A stretch of 8,057 nucleotides of DNA. Origin: Clostridium sp. CAG:508. Lineage in GTDB: Bacteria; Bacillota; Clostridia; TANB77; CAG-508. The stretch is from the NCBI GenBank assembly GCA_000435755.1, contig FR889099.1, forward strand, positions 1-8,057, read 5' to 3'. Below the pieces are notes generated by a model, which was not told where the DNA came from, did not search any database, and was given only the letters and a program-made list of their open reading frames with translations. Position 1 is the stretch's first letter. The number at the start of each line of letters is the position of its first letter. The position numbers and the translations under genes are program-made. Shown piece by piece: positions 1 to 6,554 of the stretch.

Positions 1-220
1 CATAACATTTTTTTATTTTCAATACTTTTCTTTAATTTCTATCGTCTTTTTCCGACATTTATTTTTTCTTGCATATTTTCAACGGTGTCTATATACTTAC
101 ACTTGATTTATTATCACTTAACAAATTTACATTAATATTACAGACTGGCAGATTTGAACGATTTTTCTATTAAAAACCATTATCCAGTAACCATTATTTT
201 CTTTTTATTGTATGGATTTG
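1..220. other. AT-rich non-coding leader upstream of the VWA gene
   Basis: I find no convincing gene in this stretch. It is very AT-rich, with long T runs on the plus strand and stop codons in the frames I followed. A CAT at positions 1-3 could be the start codon of a minus-strand gene running off the left edge. However, the bases in front of it on that strand are A/T-rich and show no Shine-Dalgarno site, so I do not call it. The only patterned element I see is a short direct repeat near the right end, listed separately. Confidence 0.5.
175..197 (+). repeat. Paired 9-bp direct repeat upstream of promoter
   Basis: AACCATTAT occurs at 175-183 and again at 189-197, a spacing of 14 nt start to start. 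It ends 23 nt upstream of the proposed -35 box of the VWA gene. Close direct repeats in this position can be activator or response-regulator sites, but 9-mers made mostly of A and T recur easily by chance in DNA of this composition. The functional reading is only a suggestion. Confidence 0.3.
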
Positions 221-249
221 TTGAATTTCCCTTATTTTTATTGTATAAT
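221..249 (+). promoter_or_regulatory. Sigma-A-like promoter for the VWA gene
   Basis: TTGAAT at 221-226 matches four of six bases of the -35 consensus. It is followed by a 17-nt spacer and a perfect TATAAT at 244-249. A TG dinucleotide directly abuts the -10 box but is not in the extended -10 register. Transcription would begin around 255-258, giving a leader of about 30 nt before the start codon at 285. No other gene lies between promoter and coding region, so the VWA gene is probably monocistronic and ends at the terminator at 1717-1748. Confidence 0.75.
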
Positions 250-267
250 AAATATGTAGTTTAAAAC

Positions 268-274
268 AAAGGAG
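268..274 (+). promoter_or_regulatory. Ribosome binding site that decides the VWA start
   Basis: AAAGGAG at 268-274 is a strong Shine-Dalgarno match. A TTG codon at 276 is in frame but begins only 1 nt after this site, too close for initiation. The ATG at 285 lies 10 nt downstream, which is workable, so 285 is chosen as the start. Confidence 0.85.
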
Positions 275-284
275 ATTGAAATTT

Positions 285-1706
285 ATGAATAAAAAGATTT
301 TAAGTATTTTTTGTATATTCACATTTTTGTTTTCACTATGTAGTTCTAGTTTTGCTGCTACTGTAAGTGCTAGTAAAACAACTATGAGCGTAGTTGATAA
401 AAGCATTTGTGAAATTAATTTAAAAGATAAGGGGAAATTTACTAAAGAACTTACTGAATTTGATGCTAACAAAAAAGAAGCAACCATCACTTTAACTTTA
501 AAGAATATTATGGAACAAGAAAATCTTACTAAACCTATAGAAATGTTTTTAGTATTGGATAATTCTCATAGTATGACTTCAACTTACGAAGGTAAAGAAA
601 AGAGACAATATGTCGCAGAAACAGCTACTTCTTTTGTAAATGCATTGTTTGATCATTATGAAAATGCTAAAATTGGTATTGTTAGTTTTTCTAGTGTTAA
701 TTTAGGTTCTACTTTAGGAACAGAAAATGATGCTAAACTTTTATTAAGTTTGTCAGATTCTAAAGATACTGTTCAAAATACAATTACTAATTATACTACA
801 ACAGAAGGACCTTACACAAACATTGAAGCAGGTTTAGCTATAGCAGAAAAGAATTTCACAAATAATACAGATTCTCAAAAATATATTGTTTTAATTTCAG
901 ATGGTGTACCTAATCTTTGCTTAGATACTAATACTACTTTGACATATTCTGGAGTTGTTGCTACTAATACTAAAAATAAATTAGTTGAATTAAAAAACAA
1001 AGGTTACAATATCTTTCCTGTTTTAATGGGATTATCTGAAAGTAATGTTCAAAATCCATCTGCTCCAACAATTGCTGATGGTTCAAGAAATATGACTTAT
1101 CGTGAACTTGCTGAAGAGATTTTTGGTACCACTTCTACTCCTACTGCTGGTAACTTCTATTATATAGATTACACTAATTTGTCTAAAACTGTTAACACAG
1201 ATATATTTAATAAAATAACATATTCTAAAGATAATACATTAAAAAATATTGTTGTTAAAGATTACTTTCCAAGAGAAATTCTTGAAAACTTTAATTTCGA
1301 GTATGTAAAATCACCTAATATCGGTAAAGTTTCTGCTGAAGTAGATTTTTCTGATAATAGTATTACATGGGAAATAGAATTATTAAAAGAAGGCGAAGTT
1401 GCTACTTTAAGTTATAAATTAACTTTAAAGGATGAATATAATGAAGAAATTGTTGATAAGATTCTTCCTACTAATACTAAAGTAGATATTAATTTTGAAA
1501 CAGTTGATGGAAAAGGCAATTCAAACTCAGATGTTTCTCCAAAGGTAAAATTAGTAATTAATGATGTAAAAGTTCCTGATAACACTATTACTGAAAATCC
1601 TATTCCTCAAACCGGAATTTACAACACATTATTTGTGATTTTAGTTAGTGCAACAATAGTATTTGTTATTATAAGAATTAAACGTTTAAGTGAATTAAAG
1701 AAATAA
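285..1706 (+). CDS. Secreted VWA-domain surface protein with IPQTG sorting signal
   Basis: This 473-residue protein is probably exported and anchored to the cell wall by a sortase. Residues 1-25 form a signal peptide: a KK positive end, a hydrophobic core, and a likely cut after SSFAA. Residues about 85-300 look like a von Willebrand factor A domain. It has a complete MIDAS metal site: DNSHS (D92, S94, S96), T178 and D206 in LISDG. Such domains bind ligands through a divalent metal and occur in Gram-positive adhesins and pilus-tip proteins. Residues about 315-425 look like a beta-sandwich stalk with a TWEIELLKEGEVATLSYKL stretch typical of DUF11-like repeats. The C-terminus has IPQTG (440-444), a hydrophobic segment (about 447-464) and a basic tail (KRLSELKK), the three parts of a sorting signal, with Ile replacing the usual first Leu. 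The mature part has two cysteines (C42, C211). The ligand is unknown, and no sortase or pilin gene is in the window. Domain class is well supported; an adhesin role is inferred. Confidence 0.88.
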   Translation: MNKKILSIFCIFTFLFSLCSSSFAATVSASKTTMSVVDKSICEINLKDKGKFTKELTEFDANKKEATITLTLKNIMEQENLTKPIEMFLVLDNSHSMTSTYEGKEKRQYVAETATSFVNALFDHYENAKIGIVSFSSVNLGSTLGTENDAKLLLSLSDSKDTVQNTITNYTTTEGPYTNIEAGLAIAEKNFTNNTDSQKYIVLISDGVPNLCLDTNTTLTYSGVVATNTKNKLVELKNKGYNIFPVLMGLSESNVQNPSAPTIADGSRNMTYRELAEEIFGTTSTPTAGNFYYIDYTNLSKTVNTDIFNKITYSKDNTLKNIVVKDYFPREILENFNFEYVKSPNIGKVSAEVDFSDNSITWEIELLKEGEVATLSYKLTLKDEYNEEIVDKILPTNTKVDINFETVDGKGNSNSDVSPKVKLVINDVKVPDNTITENPIPQTGIYNTLFVILVSATIVFVIIRIKRLSELKK

Positions 1707-1716
1707 AATATAACAT

Positions 1717-1748
1717 AAAAAACCAACTCATTACGAGTTGGTTTTTTT
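1717..1748. terminator. Bidirectional intrinsic terminator
   Basis: AACCAACTC (1721-1729) pairs perfectly with GAGTTGGTT (1735-1743) around a 5-nt loop. An A run (1717-1720) lies on the left and a T run (to 1748) on the right. Read on either strand it is a GC-containing stem followed by a U tract. It therefore can stop both the VWA transcript, 10 nt after that stop codon, and the convergent aldolase transcript, whose stop codon lies 3 nt to the right. Confidence 0.93.
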
Positions 1749-1751
1749 GTG

Positions 1752-2639
1752 TTAGGTAATTGATGCATTATATATTTTTATAATTACATCATTTAATTTT
1801 TGATCAAATTCTTCTTGTGTTTGATGAACATTTAAATCTTGTAATAATGCTCTTGAAAAGCTTGCTATCATTTTATTATTTTTAGCAAGTAATTCTACTG
1901 CTTCTTCTATGTCATATCCTCCAGACAGAGCTACTATTCTTACAACACAGCTATAGTCATATAAATCAAGATAATGGTTAGCTCTAGTTGGAATTGTAAA
2001 TTTGAACATTATTTTTTTACTTTCATCCCAAGAATCTAGTTGTTTTTTGATTTCATTTTTTAATATTTCTTCGCATTTTTCCTTTTCTGGTGCATTTATA
2101 TCAACTTCTGGTTCTATAATTGGAACTAATCCTGCATTGCAAATTCTTTCTGCTAATTCAAATTGTTGTTTAACAATTGCTTTTATTCCTTCTTCATTTG
2201 GCTCATATATAACTGATCTCATTTTTGTTCCAAAAATATTTTTTTCATTTGCTTCTTTTAATTCTTCGTCAAGCTCTGGTATTTCCTTCATTAATTTTAC
2301 TCCATTTGCTTGTTCTGCTAAACCTTTATCAACCTTTAAGAATGAAACAATTTGTTTTTCGTTCCATAAATAATCAGCTGTAAATTGGCCATTTACTTTT
2401 GAAAGCATTGTTTTTTCAAATAATATTGCTCCTATTATATGGTCATTTGTAAATGCTTTACTTGTGAATACTCTTTTTCTCATTTCATGGATTAAGTTAA
2501 ACATTTCTTCTTCTGAGCTATATTCACTTTCTTCTATTCCATAATTTTTTAAAGTTTTGCTACTGCTTCCACCACTTTGGTCTAGCGCTGCAATAAAGCC
2601 TGGTTTATTTTTCATAATTTCAAACATTTTCTCATTCAT
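1752..2639 (-). CDS. fda: Fructose-bisphosphate aldolase class I
   Basis: This 295-residue cytoplasmic enzyme cleaves fructose 1,6-bisphosphate into dihydroxyacetone phosphate and glyceraldehyde 3-phosphate (EC 4.1.2.13). It belongs to the metal-independent, Schiff-base class I family of the short bacterial type; the roughly 296-residue staphylococcal enzyme is the nearest relative I recall. Recognisable parts are AALDQSGGSS near the N-terminus (D20), VPIIEPEVD with E176 and E178, the MFKFTIPT strand whose K213 is the likely Schiff-base lysine, and SFSRAL (R263) near the phosphate site. The ATG at 2637-2639 is preceded on its strand by AGGTAGG at suitable spacing. It supplies the triose phosphates used by TpiA and Gap, encoded further right on the same strand. 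Only 26 nt separate it from the tRNA-Gln upstream, too little for an obvious promoter of its own. Transcription ends at the hairpin at 1717-1748. Confidence 0.93.
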   Translation of the reverse strand: MNEKMFEIMKNKPGFIAALDQSGGSSSKTLKNYGIEESEYSSEEEMFNLIHEMRKRVFTSKAFTNDHIIGAILFEKTMLSKVNGQFTADYLWNEKQIVSFLKVDKGLAEQANGVKLMKEIPELDEELKEANEKNIFGTKMRSVIYEPNEEGIKAIVKQQFELAERICNAGLVPIIEPEVDINAPEKEKCEEILKNEIKKQLDSWDESKKIMFKFTIPTRANHYLDLYDYSCVVRIVALSGGYDIEEAVELLAKNNKMIASFSRALLQDLNVHQTQEEFDQKLNDVIIKIYNASIT

Positions 2640-2665
2640 TTTTATTACCTACCTTTTTATAATAT

Positions 2666-2740
2666 TGGTTGGGGTACTGTGATTCGAACACAGGAATGTC
2701 GGAGTCAGAGTCCGATGCCTTACCGCTTGGCGATACCCCA
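2666..2740 (-). tRNA. tRNA-Gln (anticodon CUG)
   Basis: The minus strand folds into a complete cloverleaf of 75 nt. The acceptor stem is TGGGGTA (2734-2740) paired with TACCCCA (2670-2676). The D arm is GCC/GGC. The anticodon arm is TCGGA-CTCTGAC-TCCGA, and the T arm is CTGTG-TTCGAAT-CACAG. The anticodon CTG is at 2706-2708 and reads the glutamine codon CAG. The 5' sequence TGGGGTATCGCC matches bacterial tRNA-Gln. The discriminator is A (2669) and the CCA end is encoded (2666-2668). It lies 26 nt upstream of the aldolase start and downstream of eno on the same strand. I see no clear promoter immediately upstream, so read-through from the glycolytic operon is possible. Confidence 0.96.
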
Positions 2741-2748
2741 GAATATTT
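2725..2748 (-). repeat. 24-bp direct repeat, copy 1 (5' end of intact tRNA-Gln)
   Basis: These 24 bases are identical to 2847-2870, with a 122-nt offset. This copy covers the first 16 nt of the intact tRNA-Gln gene plus the 8 bases just upstream of its 5' end. The identity stops sharply at both ends. Confidence 0.9.
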
Positions 2749-2846
2749 TAAATTTTAGTCACGAGCAAGTTTACTTACCAGCGACTCGCTATCGCTCCCT
2801 GCATACTGATGCTGTAACTCAGCTAAAGCTTCGAACAGCCACAGCA
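2749..2846. other. GC-rich spacer between tRNA-Gln and its truncated copy
   Basis: The segment lies exactly between the two 24-bp repeat copies. Positions 2761-2850 contain 45 G or C in 90 bases (50%), far above the surrounding DNA. On the minus strand a frame stays open from 2868 down to a TAA at 2755-2757 and ends ESLVSKLARD. It has no ATG, GTG or TTG start and no ribosome binding site, and the opposite strand is open too, so I do not call a gene. Small inverted repeats are visible, such as AGCGACTCGCT. It may be a dispersed repeat or a remnant of transferred DNA. Confidence 0.55.
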
Positions 2847-2870
2847 GCTTGGCGATACCCCAGAATATTT
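2847..2870 (-). pseudogene. Truncated tRNA-Gln 5' fragment (repeat copy 2)
   Basis: This is the second copy of the 24-bp repeat: 8 bases of tRNA leader (2863-2870) followed on the minus strand by the first 16 bases of tRNA-Gln (2862 to 2847). The sequence then departs from the tRNA inside the D loop. The next bases still allow a D-arm-like GCC/GGC pairing, and a GTTCGAAGC resembling a T loop follows, but no anticodon arm or 3' acceptor strand is present. It cannot make a functional tRNA. It probably arose by partial duplication or by recombination at the tRNA gene. Confidence 0.7.
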
Positions 2871-2876
2871 ATGTAG

Positions 2877-2911
2877 TAGTGTGAAAAATACCAAGGGTAT
2901 TTTTCACACTA
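2877..2911 (-). terminator. Long perfect hairpin after eno
   Basis: AGTGTGAAAAATACC (2878-2892) is perfectly complementary to GGTATTTTTCACACT (2896-2910) around a 3-nt loop. One more T-A pair extends the stem to 16 bp. It begins 7 nt after the eno stop codon, where an operon terminator is expected. On the minus strand the bases after the stem are ACTACATAAAT, not a U run, so it is a poor intrinsic terminator by the usual rule. It may instead stabilise the 3' end or let some transcription continue into tRNA-Gln and aldolase. Confidence 0.6.
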
Positions 2912-2918
2912 AGTAACA

Positions 2919-4220
2919 TTATTTTATAGCTTTACGACCTCTAAATACTGCTACATCTCCTAATTCTGCTTCAATATTCAATAGTCTGTTATATTTAGCA
3001 ACTCTATCTGTTCTGCATGGTGCACCAGTTTTAATTTGTCCTGCATTTGTTGCAACTGCAACATCAGCTAATGTTGTGTCTTCTGTTTCACCACTTCTAT
3101 GTGATACAACTGCTGTATATCCATTTCTCTTTGCTAGTTCAATTGCATCTAATGTTTCTGTTAATGTTCCAATTTGGTTTAATTTAATTAATATACTATT
3201 TGCTGTGTTGTTGTCAATTCCTTTTTGTAATCTCTTCATATTTGTTACAAATAAGTCATCTCCTACTAATTGAACTTTGTTTCCAATACGTTCAGTTAGT
3301 TTTTTCCAGCTTTCCCAGTCTTCTTCTGCCAAACCATCTTCAATTGAGATTATAGGATATTTTTCTGCTAATTCAACTATAAAGTCTATCATTTGATCTT
3401 TTGTTTTAAATTCATCAGTTTTCCAAAAATAATATCCGTCTTTTCCTATTTTTTTAGCTTCATCAAACATTTCTGTTGCTGCAACGTCTAGTGCTAAGCA
3501 TACATCTTCTCCTGGTTTATATCCAGCTTGTTTGATTGCTTCTATAATTAATTCTACTGCTTCTTCTTCGCTTCCTAAATTTGGAGCAAATCCGCCTTCG
3601 TCTCCAACACCTGTTGAATATCCTTTTGATTTTAATACTTTCTTTAAGTTATGGTATACTTCTACACCCATTCTCATACATTCACTAAATGTTTTAGCTC
3701 CAACTGGCATAATCATAAATTCTTGTACACTTAAAGAACTGTCTGCATGTTTTCCACCATTCATAATGTTCATCATTGGAACTGGTAATTCTTTTGCATT
3801 TACTCCTCCAATGTAGTTATATAGGCTCATTCCTAATGAAGCTGCTGCTGCTTTTGCTACTGCTAAAGAAACTCCAAGCATAGCATTTGCACCTAATTTG
3901 CCTTTATTTTCTGTTCCATCAAGTTTAATCATTGTAGCATCTATTTTAGCTTGTTCATATACGTTCATTCCTTCAATTTCTTTGCTAATAACTTCATTTA
4001 CATTTTCAACTGCTTTTAATACACCTTTTCCCAAGTATCTTTCTTTATCTCCATCTCTTAATTCAACTGCTTCAAAGCTTCCTGTTGATGCTCCTGATGG
4101 AACCATAGCAACTCCTGAAAATCCTCCTTCTGTTACAACTTCTACTTGTACAGTTGGATTTCCTCTTGAATCTAATACTTCTAATGCTCTTACACTTTCA
4201 ATTTCTAAATAATCTTTCAT
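2919..4220 (-). CDS. eno: Enolase (phosphopyruvate hydratase)
   Basis: Enolase converts 2-phosphoglycerate to phosphoenolpyruvate and water (EC 4.2.1.11) in the cytoplasm; its family is also known in RNA degradosome complexes. The 433 residues match the usual bacterial length. Visible signatures are DSRGNPTVQVEV at the N-terminus, the mobile loop SGASTG (42-47), H158 in GGKHAD, the catalytic base pair E208 (GDEGG) and K346 (LIKLNQIGT), magnesium ligands D245, E294 and D321, SHRSGETED (373-381) and the K397 region QIKTGAPCRTDR. All key residues are present, so the enzyme should be active. The stretch after HAD reads SSLSVQEFMI where many enolases have NNVDIQEFMI. The ATG at 4218-4220 follows AAGGAAGGAT on the minus strand. 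It starts 23 nt after gpmI and is the last enzyme gene of the cluster, ending before the hairpin at 2877-2911. Confidence 0.98.
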   Translation of the reverse strand: MKDYLEIESVRALEVLDSRGNPTVQVEVVTEGGFSGVAMVPSGASTGSFEAVELRDGDKERYLGKGVLKAVENVNEVISKEIEGMNVYEQAKIDATMIKLDGTENKGKLGANAMLGVSLAVAKAAAASLGMSLYNYIGGVNAKELPVPMMNIMNGGKHADSSLSVQEFMIMPVGAKTFSECMRMGVEVYHNLKKVLKSKGYSTGVGDEGGFAPNLGSEEEAVELIIEAIKQAGYKPGEDVCLALDVAATEMFDEAKKIGKDGYYFWKTDEFKTKDQMIDFIVELAEKYPIISIEDGLAEEDWESWKKLTERIGNKVQLVGDDLFVTNMKRLQKGIDNNTANSILIKLNQIGTLTETLDAIELAKRNGYTAVVSHRSGETEDTTLADVAVATNAGQIKTGAPCRTDRVAKYNRLLNIEAELGDVAVFRGRKAIK

Positions 4221-4243
4221 GATTATCCTTCCTTTCTTTTTTG

Positions 4244-5773
4244 TTATTTTTCAATAAGACTATTTCCTGTCATTTCTTCAGGTTTTTCTAGTCCTATAAT
4301 ATCTAACATTGTTGGTGCTAAATCTGCAAGTTTACCTTCTTTTAATTTTACGCCTTGCATTCCTATTAAAACTAGTGGGACTGGATTCGTAGTATGTGCT
4401 GTGTGTGGCTCTCCAGTTTTATAATCTATCATTTGTTCTGCATTTCCATGGTCAGCTGTCATTAAGATTACTCCTTGTTTTTCTGCCATTGCTTCAACAA
4501 CTCTTTCTACACATCCATCAATTGTTTCAATTGCTTTAATTGCAGCCTCTAGACTTCCTGTATGGCCCACCATATCTGGGTTAGCATAATTTAATATAAT
4601 GCAATTATACTTGTCTGAATTTATTGCTTCGACAACTTTGTCTGTTACTTCTATAGCACTCATTTCAGGTTTTAGGTCATAAGTTTGAACTTTAGGAGAT
4701 GGTATTAAAATTCTATCTTCTCCTTTATATTGTTTTTCTTCTCCACCATTAAAGAAGAATGTAACATGTGCATATTTTTCTGTTTCTGCAATTCTTAATT
4801 GTGTTAATCCTTTTTTAGAAACATATTCTCCAAATGTATTAACTAATACTTCTGGCTTAAATGCAATTTGAACATTTGGTATTGTCTCATCATATTGAGT
4901 GAAACATACATAATACAAGTCTAATGTCTTTACTTCAAAGCCATCAAATTCTGGATCAACTAAACTTCTTGTTATTTCTCTTGCTCTATCTGGTCTAAAG
5001 TTAAAGAATATAACTGAATCATGATTATCGATTGTTGCAATTGGTTCTTCACCATTGTAAATAACTGTTGGTTCAACAAATTCGTCAAATACTTCTTTTT
5101 GATATGATGCTTCTATTCCAGAAATAGCAGACGTTGCTTTTTCTCCCTCTCCATATACTAGAGCTTTATAGGCTTTTTCAACTCTGTCCCATCTTTTATC
5201 TCTGTCCATACTATAAAATCTACCAGATATACTTGCTATCTTTCCTACACCTTTTTCTTTCATTTTTTCTTCAAGTTGTAGAATATAGCTTTCTCCTGAA
5301 GCAGGTGGTGTATCTCTTCCATCTAGGAAACAATGTACATATACATCTTCAAAGTCTTTTCTTTTTGCTAATTCTAATATTGCAAATAAATGTCTAATAT
5401 GACTATGAACTCCACCATCTGAAAGAAGTCCCATAATATGAAGTTTTGAATTATATTTTTTGCAATTATCAATTGCTGCTGTTAATTCTTTAATACTAAA
5501 GAATTCTCCATCTTCAATTGATTTTGTAATACGTGTTAAATCTTGGTATACAACTCTTCCTGCACCTATATTTGTATGACCAACTTCTGAATTTCCCATT
5601 TGTCCTTCTGGTAAACCTACTGCCAACCCACTTGTGTGAATTTGAGTAGTTGGCCATGTTTTCATTAGTTTATCAATATTAGGTGTATTAGCTAATTTAA
5701 CTGCATTTCCTTTTTCGTTTTCATTTATTCCAAATCCATCTAATATCATTAGCATTATTGGTTTTCTGTTCAT
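4244..5773 (-). CDS. gpmI: 2,3-bisphosphoglycerate-independent phosphoglycerate mutase
   Basis: GpmI interconverts 3-phosphoglycerate and 2-phosphoglycerate (EC 5.4.2.12) through a phosphoserine intermediate and belongs to the alkaline phosphatase superfamily. The 509 residues are the family's normal size. The manganese-binding and catalytic residues are all visible: D12 in LMILDGFG, S62 in MGNSEVGHTNIG (the phosphorylated serine), D400 and H404 in ANPDMVGHTG, D441 and H442 in TADHGN, and H460 in HTAHTTNPVP. Substrate-site motifs LSDGGVHSH (117-125), DGRDTPP (151-157) and FRPDRAR (259-265) are also present. Such enzymes are typical of Bacilli and Clostridia and are strongly pH-sensitive. The ATG at 5771-5773 is preceded by GGAG with an 8-nt spacer. 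It begins 18 nt after tpiA and ends 23 nt before eno, consistent with one transcript. Confidence 0.98.
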   Translation of the reverse strand: MNRKPIMLMILDGFGINENEKGNAVKLANTPNIDKLMKTWPTTQIHTSGLAVGLPEGQMGNSEVGHTNIGAGRVVYQDLTRITKSIEDGEFFSIKELTAAIDNCKKYNSKLHIMGLLSDGGVHSHIRHLFAILELAKRKDFEDVYVHCFLDGRDTPPASGESYILQLEEKMKEKGVGKIASISGRFYSMDRDKRWDRVEKAYKALVYGEGEKATSAISGIEASYQKEVFDEFVEPTVIYNGEEPIATIDNHDSVIFFNFRPDRAREITRSLVDPEFDGFEVKTLDLYYVCFTQYDETIPNVQIAFKPEVLVNTFGEYVSKKGLTQLRIAETEKYAHVTFFFNGGEEKQYKGEDRILIPSPKVQTYDLKPEMSAIEVTDKVVEAINSDKYNCIILNYANPDMVGHTGSLEAAIKAIETIDGCVERVVEAMAEKQGVILMTADHGNAEQMIDYKTGEPHTAHTTNPVPLVLIGMQGVKLKEGKLADLAPTMLDIIGLEKPEEMTGNSLIEK

Positions 5774-5791
5774 TATTTTTCTCCATTTCTT

Positions 5792-6538
5792 CTAAATCGA
5801 TAATATCTTAATAAATTCTTCTGCTTTTAAGCTTGCCCCTCCAACAAGACCTCCGTCTATGTCAGACATTGAAAATAATTCTTTGCTATTTTCAGGTTTA
5901 ACACTACCACCATATAGTATGATAATATTTTCTGCAACATTCTTGCCATAGTCTTTTTCAATTTGATTTCTAATTGACTTTATTGCGTTGTTTGCATCTT
6001 CAGATGTAGCAGTTTTTCCTGTTCCAATTGCCCATATTGGTTCGTACGCAATCATGACATTTTTTAATTGTTCTTCATTTAGTCCTTCTAATGCCAAATG
6101 AGTTTGATTTGTTATAATTTCTTTCTGTTTTCCTTGTTCCCTTTGTTCTAATGTTTCGCCCACACAAACTATTGGCTTCAAACCGTTTAATAACGCTGCT
6201 TTTACCTTTTTATTTACAGTTTCATCTGTTTCTGCAAAATATTGTCTTCTTTCAGAATGACCTATAATTACATATTCAACGCCAATACATTTTAGCATCT
6301 GTCCAGAAATTTCTCCTGTATATGCACCCTTTTCTTCCCAGTGCATATTTTGTGCTCCTATTTTTATTTTAGTATCTTGTGCTGTAAGCAAACTATAGAA
6401 TAGGTCTGTATAAGGTACACAAAGAATTACTTCTGCTTTAGAATTATTTACTTCACTTTCAATTTGTCTTATAAAGCTCATTGCTTCATTAGGAAGCATA
6501 TTCATCTTCCAATTTCCTGCAACAACTTTTCTTCTCAT
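5792..6538 (-). CDS. tpiA: Triosephosphate isomerase
   Basis: TpiA interconverts dihydroxyacetone phosphate and glyceraldehyde 3-phosphate (EC 5.3.1.1) as a cytoplasmic TIM-barrel dimer. With the start chosen here it has 248 residues, the family norm. Visible are the N-terminal VAGNWKMN with N9 and K11, H94 in IIGHSERR, catalytic E166 in AYEPIWAIGTGKTAT (start of flexible loop 6), and the phosphate-binding YGGSV and GGLVGGASL. The ATG at 6536-6538 is preceded by AGAGG (6546-6550) with a 7-nt gap, and the protein then begins MRRKVVAGNW, as in relatives. An upstream in-frame ATG at 6593-6595 would add 19 residues unlike other TpiA proteins and overlap pgk, so I prefer the shorter form. It starts 16 nt after the pgk stop and stops with TAG 18 nt before gpmI. 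Confidence 0.97.
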   Translation of the reverse strand: MRRKVVAGNWKMNMLPNEAMSFIRQIESEVNNSKAEVILCVPYTDLFYSLLTAQDTKIKIGAQNMHWEEKGAYTGEISGQMLKCIGVEYVIIGHSERRQYFAETDETVNKKVKAALLNGLKPIVCVGETLEQREQGKQKEIITNQTHLALEGLNEEQLKNVMIAYEPIWAIGTGKTATSEDANNAIKSIRNQIEKDYGKNVAENIIILYGGSVKPENSKELFSMSDIDGGLVGGASLKAEEFIKILSI

Positions 6539-6545
6539 TTGGTTT

Positions 6546-6550
6546 CCTCT
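6546..6550 (-). promoter_or_regulatory. Ribosome binding site that decides the tpiA start
   Basis: On the minus strand AGAGG precedes the ATG at 6536-6538 by 7 nt. A competing AGGAG at 6599-6603 sits only 3 nt before the in-frame ATG at 6593-6595. Spacing, together with the conserved MRRKVVAGNWKMN start, favours the downstream site. Confidence 0.7.
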
Positions 6551-6554
6551 TTTC

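Noticed and set aside
51..57. Spo0A-box-like TGTCGGA on the minus strand
   Set aside because: It matches six of seven bases of TGTCGAA but is a single short hit about 165 nt from the only promoter seen, so it has no real support.
276..284. In-frame TTG start for the VWA gene, adding three residues
   Set aside because: It begins 1 nt after the AAAGGAG site, too close for initiation; the ATG at 285 has workable spacing and starts a typical MNKK signal peptide.
2679..2876. 65-codon plus-strand open frame over the tRNA region
   Set aside because: It runs antisense through the tRNA-Gln gene and its truncated copy. Its openness follows from tRNA and spacer composition, and I see no ribosome binding site supporting it.
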